Made by a program: the position numbers and the translations under genes. DNA of 64,000 bases from Xiphydria camelus (Eukaryota > Arthropoda > Insecta > Hymenoptera > Xiphydriidae). Shown here one piece after another: positions 56,511 to 64,000 of this stretch. The notes under the pieces were generated by a model. It had not been told where the DNA came from and ran no database searches. It saw nothing but the letters and a program-made list of their open reading frames with translations. Each line of letters begins with the position of its first letter. Positions within the stretch are counted from its first letter, which is position 1. Location of the stretch: assembly GCA_963678675.1 (NCBI GenBank), contig OY783191.1:18913111-18977110 (forward strand), read 5' to 3'.

Positions 56511-58751
56511 CCCATTTGTGCCCACATTTTTTAAAAGCAAACATTCACTTTTCTTATATTTATGGACTAAATATTGTCCAACACACAAAAATATTCATTT
56601 TTAAATTTTTTGAAAATAAACAAACATATGGGGGTGTACTCATATGAGTACAATGGGCACAAGTATAGTGCTGAAAATCGGGGGTCTAAATTTCAATAAA
56701 TTTGAAATGAAAATAAATTATATTTTTTTAAACTTAATAACATACTGTTAAGAACCAAAATATAGTTATGACGATGCTAGCCATTGGTGTGAAACTGGAT
56801 AAAACAGTTTCTTTCAATGCACAACGTTACTTTGCACTTTATGCATTTCCAGCGGGATCTTAGATGGCATTGACCACAACGTAACTGTCTTTCTAATTTT
56901 GCTGGAAAGTGGCCACCTTCATCACGTATGATACTCTTCACAACAGAGGCAGATGGTTTTGATTTGGAATAAGTTGATTTTGTGTAGCGCCTTAGATAAT
57001 GCCGGGCGACGCTCCGGATAATAGGGAATTGGATTCATCAAAAACGTGGTCAAAATATCCGCGCTCCTTCTTGTTCATCGTGTTTTTAGATGGTAAAGGG
57101 CAATTCTTTGTTCTGCTCTCCCTAATAGTTCCTGTTGCTCTGAACCCTTTATCTCGTAGCATTTTCAATAAGCTGTGGCTCGTTAAATAATTATCATTAA
57201 CTCTACGTGATCTGTTGGGTCATCAACGCATTCTAGAAGCTGCAACACAATTCTAGATCCAAGGGGTAACGTTGACTTTTTATTTTGGGTTTCACTGGAA
57301 GTGCTGGAGGGTTTCGAGCCGCAATAAACATCAAGATTGTAGCAATATCCTGTAGAACTACAAAGCATCCACTCTTTGTAGCCAAACCTCACTAGTTTCC
57401 CCCTAATAAACTGCTTTGAGGAATGGCGGCCGAAGTACTTTACCATTGCTTCATCGATAGAGAGATGCGAGTGAAAAATGCCGAATTGTTGGAAGTTTTT
57501 GTTGAGCATTGTCAACAGGGGACCTAACTTTGAATATTTTATCATTTTTGTCCAGGCTTGAATTATCAGCAAAATGAAGAAATTTTTTTATCTTGCAATA
57601 TCGATTTCGCGACATGGCGTTGGATACGCATGATGTGGATAAATCCTCATCCAGGTTCCAATATAAACGTTCCCTTGGCAGCCTATGGTATCCACTGAAT
57701 ATCAGGATTCCTATAAAAATTCTGAGATCATTTTCAGTGACAGACCAGAACAGTTGAACAGTTTCAAATACATGGTTATTCTTTTGAGCTGCATATAACT
57801 TCGATTGTTGTGCTGTGTTTCAGAATTTCCTTATCAAACAATCTCTCGAATGTCTCCACTGGAGATTCCTCTTGCACACATTCTTTCAGGTCATTCAAGC
57901 GTTCAAGATGTCCACTGCTTTCATTCATTTGTAGATCTGGTATTTTTTTAGTCCATTTGGGTTCAGCCTCCTTGTCTGTCTTCCTTCTTTTTTTGTGGGT
58001 TTACTTTCCCTTGGTTACATTTGGTCACAAGTTCGGATAATGGGATACTATCATCATCACTATCGCTGGGGCTATCATAGTGCACTTCAACTTCTCCAGG
58101 TACATCAGCCGGAAACTGTGGCTGGTTACACACATCTTCATTGATATCTTCCTCGCCTGTTTGTGTGTCTACGTCTGGTGGAAGCGGAACAACATCTACC
58201 TTTTGATGACTTGTGCTTGCTACACAATCAAGAGCATTTTCCAATCTGTCATGGCGTTTACCATAGAAGCAGTCAGAACTTATAGTTCCAAACGTCGAAA
58301 AATTGTCAGGATCCATCCCAGTAATGGGACTATGACAAAATAAAACACATGATATTTTCTCCTACACATGTGCTCAGTGTACTCATTTGAGTACAGTAAA
58401 CAAACAGCTGACTATGCAGATAAACAAATGTAAACAGCATGCGTAACTATACGAAATCTACTTATATACATACCTTCCAATATGTATTTGATCACAAAAA
58501 CGATTATAATATAGTTTTATAAACCAAAATATCAAGTTTAGGAATATCACCACGTGTATGCTTTCTTTCATGAAACAAACAGTTGAATTACGAAACGTCA
58601 ACAGCGCCTCTTTAGCCATGCCTTAGAAACTTTACTTCATAGATGCTACTGAAACATATAATGTGGTGCATAGTAACATTTTAGGTCCTAGATGTCGCTA
58701 CAGGTAACATTTGTAAGCTGTACCCAAATGAGTACAGTGGGCACAAATGGG
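56511..58751 (-). mobile_element. piggyBac element with decayed transposase (2241 bp)
   Basis: Perfect 15-bp ends CCCATTTGTGCCCAC and GTGGGCACAAATGGG are flanked by TTAA (56507-56510 and 58752-58755). ATGAGTACA(A/G)TGGGCAC-like sequence repeats inside each end. The gene lies on the minus strand. Confidence 0.9.
56792..58316 (-). pseudogene. piggyBac transposase (PGBD-like), inactivated
   Basis: The N-terminal part (58316-57963) is acidic with a Ser/Asp run (PSDSDDDSIPLSEL). The middle (57960-57575) has several stops. The core (57572-57183) reads FSKLGP-like KYSKLGPLLTMLNKNF, then HLSIDEAMVKYFGRHSSKQF with the first catalytic Asp. A frameshift near 57190 falls just before the second site (VNDNYLTSHSLLK). 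The C-terminus has a typical cysteine-rich domain (RCGQCHLRSRWKCIKCK, then CIERNCF) ending HTNG. Stops and frameshifts make it inactive, although its TIRs are perfect. Confidence 0.85.
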
Positions 58752-58758
58752 TTAAACT

Positions 58759-59140
58759 TTGTCTAAGCACAAACTAAATGAGGATCTTACGGAAATGAGC
58801 CGTACCGAAGCCGGCCGTACTGGACGTATAGAGGGAGCTATTGCAGCGTTGCCGTTGACTAGGACGCGGCCTTGTTTAGAGGTAGCTATGGTACAATGTG
58901 TCAACGAGAAGTTCCGTATCGAGGCGAAAAAAGTGAAACCGAAATTCCGAATCGAAGACAAAGTTCGTATCAGCAAGTTCAAACACAACTTTCAGAAGGG
59001 TTACACACCCAACTGAACTACGGAAATATTTACCGTCGCTACTGTAAGAAATGCCGACCCGGTAACGCACAAACTGAAGGATTATCAGGATCAGTCCATC
59101 GAAGGCGGTTTCTCACCAGTATTAAATATCTTAGTAAGTA
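58759..59140 (+). pseudogene. Polinton-type integrase, C-terminal DNA-binding part
   Basis: KPKFRIEDKVRISKFKHNFQ then KGYTPN, a TGA where Trp is usual, TTEIFTVATV and KLKDYQDQSIEGGF form the C-terminal SH3-like DNA-binding domain of Polinton-type integrases. The sequence begins just after the piggyBac right TTAA and stops near 59140. The expected chromodomain-like continuation is found 3.5 kb away, at 62670, after an inserted element. Confidence 0.7.
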
Positions 59141-59990
59141 GGCTAGGCTGGTTCGAGCTCACGCACGTGACCAAAAATGGTGGGAAATTTGAATTTTGTC
59201 GAAATGCGCAAACGTCATGGCGGGAGATTTGAATTCACGCCGCAGAGCTCTAACATTGATCGAACCCCCACTCCCCGACCTCCGCCATTGGTCGAACCAT
59301 CACTCCCCGACCTCGCTTGCAGCGCCATTTCGGAACTCCGCCATTGGTCGAACCCCCGACCTCGTTCACACCGCAATCTTGATGACCTCTGCTATTGATC
59401 GAACCCCCACTCCCCGTCCTCGCTCGCAGCGCCATCTCGGAGCTCCGCCATTGGTCGAACCCCCTCCCTCGCTCGCAGCGCCATCTCGAGGGGAATTTGA
59501 ATATCCACTCCTCGACCTCGCTCGTAGAGCCATCTCGATGACCCGATAGAGCTCCACCATTGGTCGAACCCCTCCCACTCGCCGATAACGTCACGCGTGC
59601 AGGTTCCGACTTGCGCGTGCAGGCTCGGACTTGCTCTGAGCAATCTTGCTATCAAAATTCAACGCTACTGCGCACTTTCGATTCTGGAATTGTTGACAGA
59701 CCTTGAGACATGATGATGTCAGCCCCGAGCAATCTTGCTATCAAATTTCACCGACTTGCGCGTGTAGGCTCGGACTTGATCCGAGCAATCTTGCTATCAA
59801 ATTTCAATGTCACCGCGCTCGTGCCATCAGTCACATCTCGCTTTCAAAAGACCAACATGTCTTCCAATCAGTGTAAGAATATCGTAAACGTCCATCGACA
59901 GGCTTTCGAGTTCATCGCTCGCAAAAGCGTTTTCCCACCAAGATCACGCAATGGATCCGACGTAGGACCAAGAGTTTGCGGTTACTCAGC

Positions 59991-61829
59991 CGATTGATGC
60001 GCCGAGAGGGAACATCGGTGCCCATCAAACAACGGAACTTTGACTCCTTCCGCTTCATGGCATCGTCGCTGAAAAAGTTGGCGTCTTACCTCGCGGAGCC
60101 GAAAATCACCAAGAGCGAGTTCCGAACCGAGCAGTTTGATTTACTCACGAGGAAAGAGGTCTTCCCTTACGAGTTCCTCAATTCGTGGAACAAGCTGGAT
60201 GCGACGGAGTTGCCGACCAGGGAGCAATTTTATAGCAATCTCAACGGCAGCGACATCTCCGACGAGGACTACGAGCACGCCCAGAGGGTCTGGAGGAAAT
60301 TCAGCATCGAAACCCTGGGCGAGTACACGGACCTCGGACCTCGACCTGAAAACCGACGTCCTGCTGCTGGCCGACGTGTTCGAGAACTTTCGCAACAACT
60401 GTCTCGAAGTGTACGGTCTGGACCCAGCCCACTACTACACCACACCCGGCCTCACGTGGGATGCCATGCTCAAGTACACCGGGATTGAGCTGCAGCTGCT
60501 CACTGACATCGACACGCTGATGTTCGTCGAGCGGGGAATCAGAGGTAGAGTCAGTCAGTACTGCGTTACACACGAGCCAATAATAGTACATGAGGGATTA
60601 TAATCCGGAAGAGGGGACAAAATATCTCATGTACTACGATGTGAATAACCTGTATGGCTGGGCAATGACGCAACATCTCCCGTACGGGGGCTTCGAGTGG
60701 GTATTGAATCTCGACACCAACTTCTAGTGGAATGTACCCGACGAATCACCCATTGGTTACATACTCGAAGTGGACTTGGACTATCCAGAAGCGATCCACG
60801 ATGCTCATCGAGACCTGCCACTGTGTCCGGAGCAGACGAAACCATCGGGATCGAGGGAGTCCAAGCTTCTGACGACTCTGTACCCGAAATCACGCTACAT
60901 CATCCACTACCGCAACTTGAGGCAAGTTCTCGAGCACGGTCTCAAGCTCACCAACATCAGCAGAGCCTTGAAATTCAACCAATCACCGTGGCTCAAGAAC
61001 TACATCGTCCTGAACAGTGATATGAGGAAACGAGCCCGAAATGAGTTTGAGAAGAACCTGTTCAAACTCATGAATAACGTGATGTTTGGCAAGACTATGG
61101 AGAGCGTGCGCAAACGTGTCGATGTCCAACTAGTGACCAAGTGGAAGGGCAGATACGGTGCCGAAGCACTCATAGCCAAGCCCAACTTCCACAACCGAGC
61201 CGTTTTCGTGGAAAATCTCGTAGCCGTGCAACTCAACAGGATCGAAGTTCTGCTCAATAAGCCGATCTACGTGGGATTTTGCGTACTCGATTGGTCGAAG
61301 ACGTGCGTCTACAACTTTTACTACGACTTCATGATCAAGACCTTCGAGAGAAATTGTGAGATGAGAACATCTACGTTGTGATGAAGCGTCGCATTAAGCA
61401 CTTCGACTCGTCCGACTACCCCGCCGAGAATGCCTCGAGATGCCGTGGGTCAACAAGAAGGTGGTCGGCCTCATGAAGGACGAGTACAACGGCGCAATCA
61501 TGACGCAATTCGTGGGCCTGCGTAGCAAGATGTACATCGTGCGGGTTAACGGTGAAGACCGCATGAGTTAGGCCAAGGGTGTTAAGACGTCGATTCTGAA
61601 GAGGACCATCGATTTCGACGACTATGTCGACTGTTTGCGTCAAAACATGACGAAATACCGATCGCAGTACCTCTTCCGTTCGAGACTGCATGAACTACAG
61701 ACCGTGCAGCAGACGAAACTTGCACTCAGTCCGCATGACGACAAGAGGTGCCTGCTACCGGACACCGCGGACACTCTTTCCTGGGATCACTATAGAATTA
61801 CTAATGTAAATATGGGTGTGGATGAATAA
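59991..61829 (+). pseudogene. Polinton-type family-B DNA polymerase, broken
   Basis: Protein-primed PolB of the Polinton type. The 5' region shows [15 protein letters not shown] and [18 protein letters not shown] (exonuclease-domain end), then [17 protein letters not shown] and [20 protein letters not shown]. Motif A is visible as MYYDVNNLYGWAMTQ and motif B as FKLMNNVMFGKTMESVRKR. The motif C region (YTDTDS-type) is missing: the frame passes from YYDFMIKTFERN straight to IKHFDSSDYP at about 61356. The C-terminal region follows (NKKVVGLMKDEYNG, FVGLRSKMYIV, LSPHDDKRCLLPDT). Frame breaks lie near 60330, 60560, 60727, 61360, 61435 and 61568. Replication activity is impossible without motif C. 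Confidence 0.82.
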
Positions 61830-61884
61830 ATGAATGTAAATATGGATGTGGAGGAATAAGTGAATAGAATTACGGATGTAAATA

Positions 61885-62190
61885 TGGACTTTGAAGAATA
61901 AGTGAATTATTTACTTATTCAACTGTTTTGTGAATCATCGAAACCCAACCATTTCACAAATAGTCTACATCCGCGTCTCTTTAGCACCCTCTCCACGAGG
62001 TAGACGTCGGGATGTTTGACTGCGGTAAGTTCCTCCTCGTAGAAAGCACCTTCGATGGGTTGATCCTTGTAATCCTTCAGCTGGTACGTCACTGGATTGG
62101 GGCTCTTTACCCCAGCGATGGTGAATATCTCCGTTGTCTAGTTGGGTGTAAACCCTTCTCGAAGACGTGCTTAATCAGAGCTGACGTCAT
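61885..62190 (-). pseudogene. Integrase C-terminus with chromodomain-like tail (inside the mini-Polinton)
   Basis: The minus strand reads TTEIFTIAGVKSPNPVTYQL, KDYKDQPIEGAFYEEEL, HPDVYLVERVLKRRG and FVKWLGFDDSQNS, then a stop. It is the SH3-like DNA-binding part followed by a chromodomain-like segment. It is the same family as 58759-59140 plus 62670-62790, giving an internal comparison. The catalytic core is absent. Confidence 0.7.
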
Positions 62191-62669
62191 GATGTCTCAA
62201 GGTCTGCCAACAATTCCAGGAATTGGAAGTGCACAGCAGCGTTGAAATTTGATAGCAAGATTGCTCGGAGGTGACGTCATCATGTCTCAAGGTCTGTTAA
62301 CAATTCCAGGAATTGAAAGTGCGTAGTAGCATTGAAATTTGATAGCAAGATTGCTCGGAGCAAGTCCGAGCCTGCACGCACAAGTCGAAACCTGCACGCG
62401 TGACGTTATCGGGGAGTGGGGAGTTCGACCAATGGTGGAGCTCCGTGATGGCGCTGCGAGCGAGGTCGAGGGTTCGACCAATGGCGGAGCTCCGAGATGG
62501 CGCTGCGAGCGAGGACGGGGAGTGGGGTTTCGACCAATGGCGGTGTTCCGAAATGGCACTGCAAGCGAAGTCGGGGAGTGAGTGTTCGACCAATGGCGGA
62601 GGTCGGGGAGTGGGGGTTCGACCAATGGTAGAGCTCTGCGACGTCAATTCAAATCCCCCGCCTAGACTA

Positions 62670-62790
62670 TCTATTTATCTCGACGTTTACCTTGTTTCTA
62701 CAAGGTGCTCAGGCGAAGTGGGAAGACAATTTGCAAATTGGTTAGGTTTTGATGATTCGCGTAACAGTTGGATTACAAATAAAGTAGACA
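62670..62790 (+). pseudogene. Integrase chromodomain-like tail, right of the inserted element
   Basis: The frame containing DVYLVSTRCSGEVGRQFANW then LGFDDSRNSWITNKVDS matches the chromodomain-like tail of the internal copy. It continues the outer integrase broken at about 59140, showing that the mini-Polinton sits between the SH3-like and chromodomain-like parts of the host integrase. Confidence 0.65.
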
Positions 62791-63420
62791 GTGAAATAAC
62801 AAATAATGATTCTTTTATTTACTTATTCCTTAAAATATGCAGAGGTAACTCGTGCGCTATGGGGGACAGGTGACGTCATAGAGCCTCTGGAAGTCTGTGC
62901 ATACTCTTCCTTAATTCCTTACACTATACGACGCGCGTGTAGGTATGACCTTGAGTTAGATTCGTCACCCGCGCGAGGGCGCGCGCACATCATGTACTCC
63001 TAATTCTTCGCCGATATTATTTTACCGAACGTCGAACGCGCGCACTCGTGCGTTATTTTTCTGCTATACCGTATGACTCGCGAAGACTGCCATTGTTAGA
63101 CCCTACTTATTTATTCATCGTGTTCTTCGTTCGAATACATTTTACCGAATAATGCACTTCTATCGCTATATTGCAGACGTATGCTATGGGGGAACGGCGA
63201 CGTCATCGAGCCTCTATTCTTCATTCGAATTATTTTTAACGAGCAATAAATACACTTCTGCAGCTATACTGCAAACGTTTGCTGTTATACGCGTAGTGCG
63301 ATGTATTAAGAAGAATTTCCCCACCTCAGTAGTAGAAAATTTCGCCACCAGGCGGCGCGTTGAACTTTTTTTTTGCAGCTGCAAAAGAGGCGTGGGCTAA
63401 AGGTATATCGTAAAAGAAAA
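62790..63420. repeat. Degenerate direct repeats
   Basis: GCTATGGGGGAC(A)GGTGACGTCA then TAGAGCCTCT near 62857 and a related unit near 63183 are about 325 bp apart. TTTTACCGAA motifs recur at 63020, 63140 and (diverged) 63235, and GCTATA(T/C)TGCA(G/A)ACG recurs near 63165 and 63263. No gene is supported. Confidence 0.5.
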
Positions 63421-63506
63421 CACGTTTAGCAAGGCGGTGGGATGGGAACGGCAGCCTGAGAGGTAGGGGATGCGTTACGTCGCACGGCGACCCTCCGTAT
63501 TGGGGC

Positions 63507-63572
63507 AACCACTATGGGAACTCCACCACCGTGAAGCTAGTCGCGACGGTGGGAATTCCCTATAGTGGTTCC
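63507..63572. repeat. Short palindrome
   Basis: AACCACTATGGGAACTCCAC and CCACCGT on the left pair with ACGGTGGGAATTCCCTATAG and TGGTT on the right around a loop of about 13 bp. It may be the ends of a tiny palindromic element. Confidence 0.55.
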
Positions 63573-63822
63573 GTTACTATTGATTGAAAATGGTTGGGTC
63601 AGAATTTGGCCGGTTATGTAGGAATGCCCCATATACAAGAGTGTAAGGAGCGTAAAACGTGCGAAGTTATTCAGATTAATTCCTATCTTTCTACATGACA
63701 AGATAGAACAAGACAATTAAATAAATACCAATATACATATAAACAGCACGCACATACGTATATTGTTCGTTTGATTGTTTTATTGCATCTCATCACGCTG
63801 AAAAATGCGAACTGAGGTATTG

Positions 63823-64000
63823 GTTTGGAGTCAGAAAATACTATGGAAGTGACACAACGCAGGGTCTAATATACTCATAATGCTTGTACATGCCCGTACG
63901 ATACTTGGGTAGGTACTATATTAGATTGGAGTCAGAAAATGCTGTGGAAGTGACGCATCACAAGTTCCAATATAATGCGTACATGCCCGTACGTATAGGT
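63823..64000. repeat. Tandem repeat, unit about 107 bp
   Basis: GGAGTCAGAAAATACTATGG and ACATGCCCGTACG recur at 63826 and 63930 with few differences. The array runs off the window, so the copy number is unknown; it is satellite-like. Confidence 0.65.

Larger units (their letters stand above)
59215..62665. mobile_element. Miniature Polinton-like element with 430-515-bp inverted ends
   Basis: CGGGAGATTTGAATTCACG at the left and its near-complement at the right (62640-62663) open inverted arms (59215-59730 and 62235-62665). The arms contain diverged tandem units around TCCGCCATTGGTCGAACCCC, about 55-60 bp each. Inside are a plus-strand family-B DNA polymerase (to 61829) and a minus-strand integrase C-terminus (61885-62190), facing each other. 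Long TIRs with POLB plus INT are Polinton/Maverick hallmarks, but at 3.45 kb it lacks capsid, ATPase and protease genes. The exact ends and 6-bp target duplication could not be fixed. Confidence 0.72.

Noticed and set aside
59177..59655. Several overlapping proline/arginine-rich frames on both strands
   Set aside because: They are produced by GC-rich 55-60-bp tandem units in the mini-Polinton arm.
62287..62660. Mirror-image frames in the right arm of the mini-Polinton
   Set aside because: Same tandem units as in the left arm, no coding evidence.

Overview
The window looks like repeat-rich arthropod nuclear DNA, most likely from an insect. The evidence is spliceosomal-type introns, AT-rich spacers, very low host coding density, and transposon families typical of insects (mariner, piggyBac, P/THAP, pogo, Crypton, Polinton, RNase H-bearing non-LTR elements). 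The order cannot be fixed from sequence alone. Only one ordinary host gene is recognised with confidence: the last coding exon of a ZIP9 (SLC39A9)-type zinc transporter on the minus strand at 22495-22746. Nearly everything else is mobile DNA, mostly decayed and repeatedly nested.

Layout. 1-7.6 kb: TA- and TTAA-target MITEs (884-1976, 2757-3157, 4044-4595, 6173-6548) and transposon gene fragments. 7.66-14.34 kb: one giant palindrome with a 1.1-kb fold-back element in each arm. 14.5-16.4 kb: a dead RNase H-bearing non-LTR retrotransposon (minus). 16.9-22.3 kb: nested MITEs, an RTE-like 3' end, a mariner with complete inverted ends and two further TIR elements. 22.5 kb: ZIP9 exon. 23.1-25.7 kb: a TA-target element holding Crypton ends, small piggyBac MITEs and a 200-N gap. 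25.7-28.6 kb: repeats, a MADF exon split by an insertion, and an array matching the heat-shock-element consensus. 28.7-35.1 kb: a chain of abutting fold-back elements, one carrying a DDE-like gene with an HGKGPCDG motif. 35.1-39.8 kb: broken IS630/mariner-type transposase, jockey-like ORF1, pogo-like DDE and Polinton-type integrase pieces. 39.9-42.4 kb: an almost intact piggyBac. 43.5-52.7 kb: a TIR element whose own degraded gene has a PIN-like segment and a CXC cysteine cluster, enlarged to 9 kb by three nested insertions (a second HGKGPCDG element, a piggyBac MITE and a Crypton). 52.7-58.8 kb: Helitron-like elements and a P/THAP transposase interrupted by a mariner that itself contains a Helitron-like insert, then a TTAA-bounded duplication and a second piggyBac. 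58.8-62.8 kb: a Polinton-type integrase fragment interrupted by a 3.4-kb miniature Polinton carrying a family-B DNA polymerase. 62.8-64 kb: degenerate tandem repeats.

The genes do not form a pathway; the window records successive transpositions in which elements use one another as targets. The most unusual points are the miniature Polinton inside a Polinton-type integrase, a Crypton-type tyrosine-recombinase element that appears to have terminal inverted repeats, the PIN-like/CXC element, the 6.7-kb compound palindrome, and a piggyBac that may be only one homopolymer indel from intact. Family names rest on recalled motifs and on repeat boundaries read by eye; no database search was possible.
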